This document shows, in pieces, positions 16,965-24,769 of a stretch of 24,769 nt of DNA (the stretch's first letter is position 1; each line of letters begins with the position of its first letter). The stretch covers positions 1 through 24,769 of the forward strand of contig JAIORR010000021.1 in the NCBI GenBank assembly GCA_021108055.1. Reading direction: 5' to 3'. The position numbers were made by a program, and so were the translations under genes. Source of the stretch: Candidatus Cloacimonadota bacterium (GTDB lineage Bacteria; Cloacimonadota; Cloacimonadia; Cloacimonadales; TCS61). Under the pieces are notes generated by a model. The model was not told where the DNA came from, made no database searches, and saw nothing but the letters and a program-made list of their open reading frames with translations.

Positions 16965-18044
16965 ATGAAAAAGAAAATAATATTGTTAGTTGCGTTTGCT
17001 TTATTGATTTCAAATGCTGTATTTGCTTCTCAGGATCTTTCTGCAGAAGGAAAGAAAAATCTTCGCTCTGCAAATATGCACCTTACTGGCGGAAGATATG
17101 AGAAAGCTCTTCCTCTTTACGAATCAGTTCTTGAAGAAAATCCCAATAATATTGTTGCTTTGGAAAAAGTTGCCGGTATTTATTTCGATGTCGATAAGAA
17201 CTATCTTGAAGCAAACAATTATTATGAGAGGCTGATCGATCAAATTGATCTTATCTTTGCAGAATATGAAAAATTAAAAACAGAAAATGAAAAGGATGCA
17301 AAAAAATTCTATAAAAAATACATGAAAAAAGCAGATCTAGATGAAAAACTTGAAAACACAAAAAAACTAACAGCAAGTTGCTGGACTAAGTTATTTCTTG
17401 AAGCTCAGGAATTATTTAAAAACGAGCAATATGATGATTCTATCGCAAAATTTATTGTTCTAAATGAAATAGCTCCGGATAGCACAAAGACTTTAAAGAT
17501 GCTCGCTTTTGCATATAATAAGAAAGGAGATGAAAAAAAATCTCTCGAATATATGATCAAAACTACAGAATTGGATGCAAATGATGATATGGCATGTACC
17601 CAGATTGCAAACACATACTTTGGTAAAGAAGATTTTGATAATGCGATTATTTGGTATGACAAAGCATCTCAGATAAATCCTGAAAATATTGATAATTTCT
17701 ATAATCTGGCTTTGGCTTATGATAAATTGGAAGATGATGATAATGTGCTTAAATACAATCTGAAGGTTCATGAACTTGATCCTGAAAACCTGGACGCAAT
17801 TATTAATCTTAGTAATATATATGCAAAGATGAGCGATATTGATAAATCAATTGAATTTTTGAAAAAAGCGATAGTGCTGGATCCTGAAAATGTTGATTTT
17901 GTTGAATTTCTCAGCTGGAAATTATCACAAGAAAAGCGTTATGAAGAGCTTCTTACTTATGCTAATAAATGGAAAGAACTTGTGCCGGATTCAGAAGATG
18001 CTCAGAATCTTATCAATCTGGCAAAACAAAAATTAAAGCAATAA
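16965..18044 (+). CDS. Exported TPR-repeat protein
   Basis: This 359-residue protein has a signal peptide (about 1-21, cleavage near VFA-S) and a string of tetratricopeptide repeats. One unit lies at about 25-80, with a charged coiled-coil-like helix at about 85-140. Four or five further units then run to the end, several ending in the DPEN or NPEN turn (for example INPENID and LDPENLD). TPRs are protein-binding scaffolds; the partner is unknown. I start at the ATG at 16965 because GGAGG lies 5 nt upstream; the in-frame TTG at 16950 would overlap that site and spoil the signal peptide. tRNA-Leu begins 10 bp after its stop. Periplasmic location is inferred. Confidence 0.87.
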   Translation: MKKKIILLVAFALLISNAVFASQDLSAEGKKNLRSANMHLTGGRYEKALPLYESVLEENPNNIVALEKVAGIYFDVDKNYLEANNYYERLIDQIDLIFAEYEKLKTENEKDAKKFYKKYMKKADLDEKLENTKKLTASCWTKLFLEAQELFKNEQYDDSIAKFIVLNEIAPDSTKTLKMLAFAYNKKGDEKKSLEYMIKTTELDANDDMACTQIANTYFGKEDFDNAIIWYDKASQINPENIDNFYNLALAYDKLEDDDNVLKYNLKVHELDPENLDAIINLSNIYAKMSDIDKSIEFLKKAIVLDPENVDFVEFLSWKLSQEKRYEELLTYANKWKELVPDSEDAQNLINLAKQKLKQ

Positions 18045-18054
18045 ACTACTACAT

Positions 18055-18141
18055 GCGAAAGTGGTGGAATTGGTAGACGCGCTGGATTTAGGATCCAGTG
18101 GGAGAAATCCTGTAGGGGTTCGAGTCCCCTCTTTCGCACCA
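18055..18141 (+). tRNA. tRNA-Leu (anticodon UAG)
   Basis: A full cloverleaf can be folded. The acceptor stem is GCGAAAG/CTTTCGC, the anticodon stem is CTGGA/TCCAG with a TTTAGGA loop (anticodon TAG at 18089-18091), a long class II variable arm follows, and the T-stem is AGGGG/CCCCT with a TTCGAGT loop. CCA is encoded at the 3' end. The long variable arm and the anticodon both give Leu (CUN codons). Confidence 0.97.
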
Positions 18142-18226
18142 TTTTAACCATAAGAACTATAATTAATAGTTAACAGCGGATTTGAATCCGACAAATATTA
18201 AAGATAATAAATTGAGAGGGAATTAA

Positions 18227-19492
18227 ATGAAATCTGAGATAACAGATATCAGTCAATGCATTCGAGAACTGAAAATAATCATCGAACCGCAAGAAGCTCT
18301 GGACGAGTATAACAAGGTATTAAAAACTTTTAAAAACTATGCCGCTATTCATGGATTCAGAAAAGGTAAAGTTCCTATTTCTATGATCGAAAAACAATTC
18401 GGAGAATCGATTAAAAATGAATTCATCAATGAAAAATTAAACGATTATTACAAAAAAGCTATCGATGAACAGAAAGTGAAACCGATAAATAATGGAGAAG
18501 CAGTTAACGTGGAATGGGAAAAAGGAAAAGAACTGATTGCTACATTCAAATTTGAAGTTATGCCGGAAGTTAAAATTACAGACTATAAAAATATAAATGT
18601 ACCGTTTGAAGAAATCAAATTCAGTGGCAGCATGGTCGATGAAACGATCAAAGATTTTCAGAATAGAATGGCAAATGAAATAACTCCGGAACTCTCTGAA
18701 AAGAATGATATTATCTCTGCTGAAATTGGATTTTTGAACGACGAAGGTAAAGTTACAAAAAGTATTAACAGAAATTTTATTTTAGGAGAGAATTCTTATT
18801 CGAAAGCATTTAATTCCAACCTTACCGGTAAGAAAATCGGTGATGAGATCAAAACAAAACTTTTCTTAAAAAATCAACAAAGCGAAGATAAAGAAATAAA
18901 TAATGCAATAAAAGACAAAGAATTCCTTGTAAAAGTGAATTCGATCAAAAGGAAAATATTACCGGAAATTAATGATGAATTTGCGAAAGATATAGAATAT
19001 GATTCTCTTAAAGACCTGAAAGAGAAAGTGGCAGAGGAGCTTAAACTGAAATTAATAAAAGATAATGAACAAAGATTTAATGAGTCTGTGATAACTGCAC
19101 TTATCGAAAAAAACAAATTTGATCTTCCTCCATCATTAATAAAAAAGCAGGCTGAAGATATGGTTAAACCGTATGCAGAAAAAAATAAAATTGACATTAA
19201 CAAAATGATCCCTGTCTATATGAGCATTGCTGAATATAAGCTCAAACAATATTTCATTATGGAAGAACTGAAAAAGATAGAAAAAATCCAGGTTACAGAT
19301 GAAGATAAAGAAGAAATTGTAGAAGAACTGGCAGGTAATCTGAAGATGGAAGTTGACAAATATAAAGAAATGTATAAAAAGCAAATCGAGAATGAAGAGT
19401 TTAAATATCTTCTCGAAGAAAGAAAAATTATGAAATTCTTAAAAGAGAATTCTAAGATAGTTCCATATCCAAAAGAAAAAAAGGAGAAATAG
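18227..19492 (+). CDS. tig: Trigger factor (ribosome-associated chaperone/PPIase)
   Basis: Trigger factor docks at the ribosome exit tunnel and shields nascent chains. The 421-residue protein carries the ribosome-docking signature GFRKGKVP at about 43-50 in its N-terminal domain, a diverged FKBP-like PPIase segment at about 155-240 and a long helical, Lys/Glu-rich C-terminal domain. The length is close to the usual 430. The PPIase part is poorly conserved, so isomerase activity is uncertain. An AGAGGG site precedes the ATG. Its stop touches the clpP start codon, forming the conserved tig-clpP-clpX operon. Confidence 0.93.
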   Translation: MKSEITDISQCIRELKIIIEPQEALDEYNKVLKTFKNYAAIHGFRKGKVPISMIEKQFGESIKNEFINEKLNDYYKKAIDEQKVKPINNGEAVNVEWEKGKELIATFKFEVMPEVKITDYKNINVPFEEIKFSGSMVDETIKDFQNRMANEITPELSEKNDIISAEIGFLNDEGKVTKSINRNFILGENSYSKAFNSNLTGKKIGDEIKTKLFLKNQQSEDKEINNAIKDKEFLVKVNSIKRKILPEINDEFAKDIEYDSLKDLKEKVAEELKLKLIKDNEQRFNESVITALIEKNKFDLPPSLIKKQAEDMVKPYAEKNKIDINKMIPVYMSIAEYKLKQYFIMEELKKIEKIQVTDEDKEEIVEELAGNLKMEVDKYKEMYKKQIENEEFKYLLEERKIMKFLKENSKIVPYPKEKKEK

Positions 19493-20095
19493 ATGGCTTA
19501 TGTTCCAATTGTTGTAGAACAAGAAGGTCAGATCGAACGTGCGTATGACATATATTCACGCTTGCTTAAAGACAGGATCATCTTCCTGGGTTCACCTATA
19601 GATGATAATGTTTCCAATGTAATAATCGCACAATTGCTTCACCTGGAAGCAGACGACCCAGATAAAGATATTTATATGTACGTAAACAGCCCCGGTGGTT
19701 CTGTTTCTGCCGGTTTAGCCATTTATGATACAATGCAGTATATACGACCGGATGTAAGTACAATCTGCATTGGACAGGCTTCAAGCATGGGAGCATTTTT
19801 ATTAGCTGCCGGTGCACCTGCAAAAAGATTTGCGCTTCCAAACAGCCGGATCATGATCCATCAACCCATGGGCGGTGTGAGAGGGCAGGCTTCCGATATT
19901 GAGATACAAACCAAAGAGATCCTTCTTCTTAAAAAAAGATTAAATATCCTGCTTCAGAAACACACAAAACAGCCACTTAAACAAATCACTCAGGACACCG
20001 ATAGAAATTTCTTTATGAGTGCGGCAGAATCCGAGAAATATGGGATAATAGATGAGGTTATCGAATCTCGGAAGGAATCTATCAAACACAAATAA
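19493..20095 (+). CDS. clpP: ATP-dependent Clp protease proteolytic subunit, catalytic Asp replaced by Asn
   Basis: ClpP forms a tetradecameric serine-protease chamber fed by ClpX or ClpA/C. The 200-residue protein has the DIYSRLLKDRIIFLG start, NSPGGSV oxyanion region, nucleophile S98 in GQASSMG and H123 in MIHQPMGG. The third triad position differs: family sequences read D-T-x-R-D-x-F, while here it is DTDRNFF, placing N172 (codon aat, 20006-20008) where Escherichia coli has D171 (mature numbering). D170, two residues earlier, aligns with a non-catalytic position. ClpP1 of Listeria has the same Asn substitution, as I recall, with reduced activity. The gene abuts tig and precedes clpX. Function as a protease is likely but possibly weaker or regulated. 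Confidence 0.95.
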   Translation: MAYVPIVVEQEGQIERAYDIYSRLLKDRIIFLGSPIDDNVSNVIIAQLLHLEADDPDKDIYMYVNSPGGSVSAGLAIYDTMQYIRPDVSTICIGQASSMGAFLLAAGAPAKRFALPNSRIMIHQPMGGVRGQASDIEIQTKEILLLKKRLNILLQKHTKQPLKQITQDTDRNFFMSAAESEKYGIIDEVIESRKESIKHK

Positions 20096-20100
20096 AGGAG
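20094..20100 (+). promoter_or_regulatory. Ribosome binding site of clpX (decides the TTG start)
   Basis: AAAGGAG overlaps the clpP stop codon and lies six bases before the TTG at 20107. This ideal spacing supports TTG as the clpX start. Confidence 0.8.
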
Positions 20101-20106
20101 TAGAAA

Positions 20107-21342
20107 TTGGAAAAAACTAATTTGCACTATTGTTCATTTTGTGGCAGGGCAGAAACGGAAACTAATTACCTGATAAAAGGGATAACCGGAAATATCTGTG
20201 ATGAATGTATTCTAATGTGTTCAACTATCATTGAATCTGATCACTTAAAGAAGGAATTAGATACTTTCATACTTCCAACTCCAAAAGAAATACATCAACT
20301 TCTGAACCAGTATGTAATTGGTCAGGAACCTGCCAAACAGATCATTTCCGTTGCTGTTTACAATCATTACAAAAGGATATTCAAGCAGAAAAAAGATGAT
20401 AATATTTATATTGAAAAAAGCAATATTCTGATGATCGGTCCTACTGGCTGCGGCAAAACACTTATAGCTCAAACACTGGCAAAACTTCTGAAAGTACCTT
20501 TTGCAATTGCAGATGCCACCACGCTTACAGAAGCTGGATATGTTGGAGAAGACGTCGAAAATATACTGGTAAGACTTCTTCAAAATGCGAATTATGATAT
20601 AGAAAAAGCAGAAAAAGGTATCATCTATATCGATGAATTAGATAAGATCGCACGAAAATCTGAAACTCCTTCCATTACCAGAGATGTTTCCGGTGAAGGT
20701 GTTCAGCAGGCACTCCTTAAAATACTTGAAGGTGCCAAAGTTAACGTCCCGCCGAAAGGCGGCAGAAAACACCCGCAACAGGAATTCATAGAAATGGATA
20801 CAAAAAATATCCTGTTTATTACAGGTGGTGCTTTCTTCGGATTGGAAAAAATAATTCAAAAAAGACTCAATAAAAAAACAATTGGTTTCGATGCCGATAT
20901 TATTTCTAAAAAAAATAAAGACATAGATTTCTTCAGCAAAGTTATTCCGGATGATCTGGTAAAATATGGTCTTATCCCAGAACTTGTAGGAAGAATGCCG
21001 ATCGTTTGTTCACTTCATGAATTAAATGAAGATGCATTGGTTGAAATTCTTACAAAACCCAAGAATGCACTCTGTAAACAATATAAAAAACTCTTTGAAA
21101 TAGAAGATGTGAAACTCGATTTTGCGATCGATTCATTACGGGAAATTGCAATTACAGCTATCAAACAGAAGATCGGCGCACGAGGACTTCGGGCAATTAT
21201 GGAAAAATTCATGATAGATATTATGTATGATATTCCGGATATGGACAATGTGAAAGAATGCCTGATATCCAAAGATGTGGTTTCCGGAAAGAGTGATCCT
21301 GTATTTTCCTTTGAAGAAAAAGAAAAGGATAAAACAGCGTAA
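20107..21342 (+). CDS. clpX: ATP-dependent Clp protease ATP-binding subunit ClpX
   Basis: ClpX is the hexameric AAA+ unfoldase that feeds ClpP. The 411-residue protein has the zinc-binding domain (C9, C12, C31, C34), Walker A GPTGCGKT at 111-118, pore loop GYVG at 144-147, Walker B IIYIDELDK with D176/E177, the RKH loop at 220-222, the ClpP-contacting IGF tripeptide at 259-261, arginine finger R296 in PELVGRMP and sensor-2 R359 in GARGLR. All key residues are present, so docking to ClpP should be preserved. The start is TTG with a strong ribosome site. It closes the tig-clpP-clpX operon. Confidence 0.97.
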   Translation: MEKTNLHYCSFCGRAETETNYLIKGITGNICDECILMCSTIIESDHLKKELDTFILPTPKEIHQLLNQYVIGQEPAKQIISVAVYNHYKRIFKQKKDDNIYIEKSNILMIGPTGCGKTLIAQTLAKLLKVPFAIADATTLTEAGYVGEDVENILVRLLQNANYDIEKAEKGIIYIDELDKIARKSETPSITRDVSGEGVQQALLKILEGAKVNVPPKGGRKHPQQEFIEMDTKNILFITGGAFFGLEKIIQKRLNKKTIGFDADIISKKNKDIDFFSKVIPDDLVKYGLIPELVGRMPIVCSLHELNEDALVEILTKPKNALCKQYKKLFEIEDVKLDFAIDSLREIAITAIKQKIGARGLRAIMEKFMIDIMYDIPDMDNVKECLISKDVVSGKSDPVFSFEEKEKDKTA

Positions 21343-21357
21343 ATTAAAGAAAATTCT

Positions 21358-21422
21358 TTAAGTTGACTATCTCCGTGGCAAGCCAAGGAGTATTTTGCCA
21401 ACTTAATTTCAGCAAGCTGAAA
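21358..21422 (+). repeat. Nested palindromes directly after clpX
   Basis: The outer arms ttaagttg and caacttaa (21358-21365 and 21399-21406) enclose the hairpin ctccgtggc-aa-gccaaggag (one G-A mismatch). This is followed at once by the perfect hairpin tttcagc-aa-gctgaaa (21407-21422). It could act as a 3' mRNA stabiliser or a weak terminator for tig-clpP-clpX; that is inference. Confidence 0.5.
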
Positions 21423-21458
21423 ACCGAATTTTCAATTTTTACCCCTCTGCCTGCGGCA

Positions 21459-21479
21459 TCTCCCCTAATTGAGGGGAGA
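21459..21479. repeat. 8-bp perfect hairpin in the intergenic mosaic
   Basis: The arms tctcccct and aggggaga flank a 5-base loop. An alternative left arm, cccctc (21442-21447), could pair with gagggg. No T-run follows in either direction, so I do not call it a terminator. Confidence 0.55.
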
Positions 21480-21533
21480 AAATAAGGTGATCCCGACGCA
21501 AGCATCGAGGAATTATTTAGATTAAAAAGCGTG

Positions 21534-21575
21534 AAATTACCTTGCAGATGGTTTTGATCTCCGCAAAGGTAATTT
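21534..21575. repeat. Imperfect long inverted repeat
   Basis: Left arm aaattaccttgcagat (21534-21549) pairs with the right arm atctccgcaaaggtaattt (21557-21575), allowing two small bulges, around a 7-base loop. It has no terminator-like T-run. Confidence 0.5.
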
Positions 21576-21694
21576 ACATTTTCAGCAATTACTAAATTTA
21601 TTTGCCCCCCTTAATCTCCCTTTATAAAGGTGAGCAAGACTGTTCGGAAGGTTTTAGTAAATACCATAATATCCATTGATCTAATATTTTCTTT

Positions 21695-21723
21695 TTGACA
21701 ATATAACATCAAAATCATTTATC
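21695..21723 (+). promoter_or_regulatory. Putative promoter of the ABC transporter operon
   Basis: A perfect -35 hexamer TTGACA (21695-21700) is followed 17 bp later by TTTATC, which matches only 3 of 6 bases of TATAAT. It lies 50 bp before the ABC ATPase start codon, between the hairpin region and the ribosome site AAAGGA. Confidence 0.4.
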
Positions 21724-21748
21724 TCTCTCAAAGAAAAAGGATAAATAA

Positions 21749-22432
21749 ATGAGTGAGTTGATCGAAGTAAGAGAATTAACAAAAGAATATGATATGGGAA
21801 AGATTACTGTTCATGCTTTGAATGGTATCAACATCGAGATCAAAGAAGGAGAATTTGTAGCCATAATGGGACCGTCCGGTTCCGGCAAATCCACATTAAT
21901 GCATATCATCGGTTGTCTTGATGCTGCAACGAATGGAGACTATTCTCTGAATAATGAAGAAGTAAGTGCGATAAAAAAAAGCAAACTTGCAGCTATACGA
22001 AACAAACAGATAGGTTTTGTATTTCAAACATTTAATCTTCTTCCCCACCTTAATGTTCAAAAAAATGTTGAATTACCTCTGATGTATTCCGGGTATAATA
22101 AAAGAAAACGAACTAAGATGGCAAAGAAAGTTCTGGCGGAAGTTGGATTAAGCGACAGACTCAAACATAAACCTTCTGAGCTTTCCGGCGGTCAGCGTCA
22201 AAGAGTTGCCATTGCCCGGGCGATCGTGAACAACCCTTCCATTATTTTAGCCGACGAACCTACAGGTAACCTGGACACCAGTTCGGGAAAAGATATTCTT
22301 TCAATTTTTTCCGAACTTCATGAAAAAGGACATACAATAATAATTGTTACGCACGACCAGGCAGTTGCAAAAAGAGCTAATAGAATAATAAATATCGTAG
22401 ACGGACTGATCAAAGATGGCAATATCTCTTAA
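21749..22432 (+). CDS. ABC transporter ATP-binding protein, MacB/LolD type
   Basis: This 227-residue ATPase energises the permease encoded next. It has Walker A GPSGSGKST at 41-49, a Q-loop Gln at 93 (GFVFQTFNLLPHL), the signature LSGGQRQRVAIARA from 145, Walker B IILADE at 165-170 and H-loop His202. The NLLPHL segment and overall length are typical of the MacB/LolD/FtsE branch, which works in the cell envelope by mechanotransmission instead of moving substrates across the inner membrane. An AAAGGA site lies 7 nt before the ATG. It overlaps the permease gene by 17 bp. Confidence 0.93.
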   Translation: MSELIEVRELTKEYDMGKITVHALNGINIEIKEGEFVAIMGPSGSGKSTLMHIIGCLDAATNGDYSLNNEEVSAIKKSKLAAIRNKQIGFVFQTFNLLPHLNVQKNVELPLMYSGYNKRKRTKMAKKVLAEVGLSDRLKHKPSELSGGQRQRVAIARAIVNNPSIILADEPTGNLDTSSGKDILSIFSELHEKGHTIIIVTHDQAVAKRANRIINIVDGLIKDGNIS

Positions 22433-23639
22433 AGAAAGCATTATCGTTGGTTTTTCAGATTTCTGGTCTCGAAAGATCAGAAGCATTGTAACTATCATCG
22501 GGATCGTTCTGGGAACAATGTCCATCATTGTTGTACTTGCACTTATGAAAGGAATTAACAAAAAAACCCTTGAGTGGATGATGGAACGTGGCGGACTTAG
22601 CAAAATTGATATTTATCCTGATTGGAATTATGATAACAAAACCGATGCAAAGAAATATTTCGATCTTAAAGAACTCAAGCTGATAAGATCACTCATTCCC
22701 GAAGCAAAATACTTCAATCCACAGATACGTCACTGGGTTCGGCATTCATACGAAGACAAAGAATATAGAGCATCGGTCTTTGGAGTATTGCCGGATTTTT
22801 CCAAGATAGAAGAATGGAGTGCCGAAAGCGGTAGATTTATTAATGAATTCGATATAAATCAGTCAAATGATGTAATCGTGATAGGAACAAAGATACGGGA
22901 AGAACTTTTTGGAAACAAGGATCCCATCGGAGAGTTCATTACAGTTCACGGTAGAAGATTGCAGGTGATAGGCATTATGAGACATCGTTTTATGAAAAAC
23001 AGCGGCATCGGCGGCGAGAATGCTCTTGGATATTTGAATCGAAGATCTTTCATACCGCTTAGCACAATGATACACAAGGGAACCGGAGAAGATAATATCA
23101 GAAGTTTTTCCGTTAAAGCACAAAATGCGGAAAGCGCCCCCGAACTCAGAGAAAAATTAGAATCTATAATCTTGAATCTTCGGCATGGAGCACCCGTTTT
23201 CAAAGTTGAATCTGCCCAGGAAAGAGCAGGTGAAATGGCAGAAAGCCAGAAAACGTTTCAGATGATCTTTTTCATAATAAGTACGATCTCTCTTTTAGTC
23301 GGTGGTATTGTGATAGCAAACATCATGCTTGCTACTATCCAGGAAAGAACGCGTGAGATTGGGATCAGGCTGGCTGTGGGAGCAAGAAGAAGAGATATCT
23401 TTCTCCAGTTTCTTGTTCAGACTATTCTGGTTACAACTATCGGCGGGATCTTTGGAATAATTCTTGGGCTTTCATTATTAGACATAGTTAGCAAATACCT
23501 GGAATTTGAGCTTATAGCCAGTATCGAGATGATACTCATAGCATTAACGGTTTCTGCAGGAGTCGGCTTTTTATCCGGCATTATCCCGGCGATCGTGGCA
23601 AGTAAATTGAACCCTGTAGAAACATTGAGATATGAATAG
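22416..23639 (+). CDS. ABC transporter permease, MacB/FtsX family
   Basis: The 407-residue protein has the MacB layout: one N-terminal membrane helix (about 24-45), a periplasmic MacB-PCD-type domain (about 50-270), then three membrane helices of the FtsX domain (about 283-305, 330-357, 368-395). The cytoplasmic coupling segment TREIGIRLAVGARRRDI is clear, and the C-terminus PVETLRYE is typical. With the upstream ATPase it forms a type VII ABC system, perhaps for export or lipoprotein handling. No membrane-fusion protein or TolC gene is adjacent, so a tripartite efflux pump is not shown. The substrate is unknown. Confidence 0.92.
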   Translation: MAISLKESIIVGFSDFWSRKIRSIVTIIGIVLGTMSIIVVLALMKGINKKTLEWMMERGGLSKIDIYPDWNYDNKTDAKKYFDLKELKLIRSLIPEAKYFNPQIRHWVRHSYEDKEYRASVFGVLPDFSKIEEWSAESGRFINEFDINQSNDVIVIGTKIREELFGNKDPIGEFITVHGRRLQVIGIMRHRFMKNSGIGGENALGYLNRRSFIPLSTMIHKGTGEDNIRSFSVKAQNAESAPELREKLESIILNLRHGAPVFKVESAQERAGEMAESQKTFQMIFFIISTISLLVGGIVIANIMLATIQERTREIGIRLAVGARRRDIFLQFLVQTILVTTIGGIFGIILGLSLLDIVSKYLEFELIASIEMILIALTVSAGVGFLSGIIPAIVASKLNPVETLRYE

Positions 23640-23660
23640 GAAAACTATTCAGGAGTTTTT

Positions 23661-24635
23661 ATGATAAGTAAATTATTAGGTTTTATCAAAGCATTTAGAA
23701 TTAAATTCAAAGAAGAAAGCATTTTTAAAGAATCTGCTGCACTCACGTTCGTTACCCTTCTTGGATTTATTCCTTTTATAATTTTTATCATCTTTTTTCT
23801 TCCTCAACTTCCTTTTCTAAAATTGGAATCGCAATTAAGTGATATTTTGATTTCCATTTTTCTGCCCAGTTCTGCTGATCAGATCTCAGAATATATATCT
23901 CAAATAGCGTATCAGAAGATCCCTTTTAACCTGTTCAGCTTCATAATTCTTCTGGTAACTTCCTATTCCCTGTTCAAGATCATAAATGACTCTTTCGATA
24001 ATATTTTGAACGTTCATGAATTGAGAAAAAAAGATTTTCTTTTTAATTTTGTTAAATTTCTGGGAATGACAATTTTTGGTTCTCTTCTTATCCTGATACT
24101 TCTTTCAACAACTTCTATTCCTATAGTTTCCCATTTTTTTAAATTACATTTTCTACATAAACTCGCATTATACATGACGCCGCTCTTTATTCTTTTTATA
24201 ATTTTCAGTCTGGGATTTTTCTTTATTCCCACCATAAGAGTAAAAAGCAAATCTATCTTCATTGGCTCGGCAATTTCCGTTACTTTCTGGACAATATTCA
24301 AATCTCTTTTCAATTGGTATATTATTACGCTTACAAATACACAATTGATCTTCGGAGTATTAGCAACATTGCCTATTTTCCTTTTCTGGATCTATGCTAA
24401 CTGGATCATAATTCTTAGTGGAATAGTAATTGTATCTATCCTGGAAAGGAGACATATTAAAAGTGAACTTCCCGAGAATGATCTGCAAAAAGTGAAAATA
24501 ACTTTTGAGAAAATAGTAAATGAAAAAAATATTGGTGATATATCATCTGTTACATTAAATAAGTCTGAAATGAAAGAAATCTTGAATGATTTCTTTACTG
24601 ACAATAAAAAACAGTTTACAGATAAAAAGAAATAA
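23661..24635 (+). CDS. YihY/BrkB-family inner-membrane protein
   Basis: The 324-residue protein has about six strongly hydrophobic segments. Its N-terminal FKESAALTFVTLLGFIPFIIFII matches the family's xxxAaaLaYytllsl-P pattern (helix 1). The segment LATLPIFLFWIYANWIIILSGIVI is typical of the last conserved helices. The tail is hydrophilic and cytosolic. The family was once called ribonuclease BN by mistake, and its true role is not settled. AGGAG precedes the ATG by 5 nt. The gene is 21 bp after the permease gene and probably in the same operon. tRNA-Ser starts 28 bp after its stop. Confidence 0.87.
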   Translation: MISKLLGFIKAFRIKFKEESIFKESAALTFVTLLGFIPFIIFIIFFLPQLPFLKLESQLSDILISIFLPSSADQISEYISQIAYQKIPFNLFSFIILLVTSYSLFKIINDSFDNILNVHELRKKDFLFNFVKFLGMTIFGSLLILILLSTTSIPIVSHFFKLHFLHKLALYMTPLFILFIIFSLGFFFIPTIRVKSKSIFIGSAISVTFWTIFKSLFNWYIITLTNTQLIFGVLATLPIFLFWIYANWIIILSGIVIVSILERRHIKSELPENDLQKVKITFEKIVNEKNIGDISSVTLNKSEMKEILNDFFTDNKKQFTDKKK

Positions 24636-24663
24636 TTTTTTTCGCTTCAAATAATATATTTCA

Positions 24664-24753
24664 GGAGACGTGTCCGAGTGGCTTAAGGAGCACGCTTGGA
24701 AAGCGTGTATGCGGGTAACTGCATCTAGGGTTCAAATCCCTACGTCTCCGCCA
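24664..24753 (+). tRNA. tRNA-Ser (anticodon GGA)
   Basis: The acceptor stem is GGAGACG/CGTCTCC. The anticodon stem is CACGC/GCGTG with a TTGGAAA loop, giving anticodon GGA at 24698-24700. It has a long variable arm and a T-loop TTCAAAT closed by TAGGG/CCCTA. The discriminator is G and CCA is encoded. The features together identify Ser (UCC/UCU codons). Confidence 0.97.
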
Positions 24754-24769
24754 TTTTATATTTGCTCGC

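Larger units (their letters stand above)
21343..21748. other. 406-bp intergenic region rich in short hairpins
   Basis: There is no convincing gene here. The stretch contains at least six palindromic units. Three share a GCAAGC apex: 21371-21390, 21407-21422 and 21491-21511. The others are an 8-bp hairpin tctcccct/aggggaga at 21459-21479, an imperfect long hairpin at 21534-21575, and CCTTTATAAAGG at 21619-21630. An outer pair ttaagttg/caacttaa (21358-21406) encloses the first unit. Local composition is visibly more GC-rich than the surrounding genes. It looks like a mosaic of decayed REP-type or MITE-type sequence. The clpX transcript may end here, but no hairpin has a proper T-run. Confidence 0.6.

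Noticed and set aside
21459..21479. Terminator for the tig-clpP-clpX operon
   Set aside because: The stem is good, but neither strand has a T-run after it and it lies over 110 bp after the clpX stop.
21749..23639. Complete MacAB-TolC efflux pump
   Set aside because: Only the ATPase and permease are present; no membrane-fusion protein or outer-membrane channel gene is adjacent.
1..24769. CRISPR array, prophage or integrase genes
   Set aside because: No regularly spaced identical repeats, phage genes or integrases are visible, and the two tRNA genes show no att-like duplicate of their 3' ends in the window.

Overview
The window is an AT-rich (roughly one-third G+C by eye), gene-dense bacterial chromosome segment with 20 protein genes and two tRNAs. 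Several proteins carry signal peptides, and one looks like an outer-membrane beta-barrel ending in Phe, so the host is Gram-negative. The gene content (DUF2851, GxxExxY protein, CHASE2 cyclase next to a FecR protein, frequent TTG starts) fits the Bacteroidota/Cloacimonadota/Marinimicrobia neighbourhood. I lean towards a Cloacimonadota-like lineage, but this is an inference with no 16S or marker-tree support.

Layout. Positions 1-16770 are almost entirely minus strand. Reading in the direction of transcription (high to low coordinates), the first unit is a tight six-gene run: aroA, ddl, a secreted protein of unknown function, a FecR-domain protein, an outer-membrane barrel protein and a CHASE2 adenylate cyclase (gaps 6-31 bp). 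After about 300 bp without a gene comes hup (HU), with a clear promoter candidate and an intrinsic terminator. Then come dnaN-recF-MFS transporter (abutting or overlapping), panD-panC (abutting), an LhgO-like flavoprotein, a GxxExxY protein bracketed by an inverted repeat, and a DUF2851 protein.

From 16965 everything is on the plus strand: a secreted TPR protein, tRNA-Leu(UAG), the classical tig-clpP-clpX protein quality-control operon, a 406-bp spacer full of short hairpins, a MacB/LolD-type ABC ATPase with its permease, a YihY/BrkB-type membrane protein, and tRNA-Ser(GGA). The divergent point is the 194-bp gap between aroA and the TPR gene.

How the genes work together. Most of the window is housekeeping: replication and repair (dnaN, recF, hup), pantothenate (panC, panD), shikimate (aroA), peptidoglycan precursor (ddl) and proteostasis (tig, clpP, clpX). 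The accessory signal is the four-gene envelope block at 8487-14548. It encodes a periplasmic sensor/cyclase, a periplasmic FecR-fold protein, an outer-membrane barrel with Ig-like N-terminal domains and another exported protein. I infer a possible envelope-sensing cAMP module. The sharpest single-residue oddity is in ClpP: the catalytic Asp position is Asn (residue 172), while Ser98 and His123 are kept.
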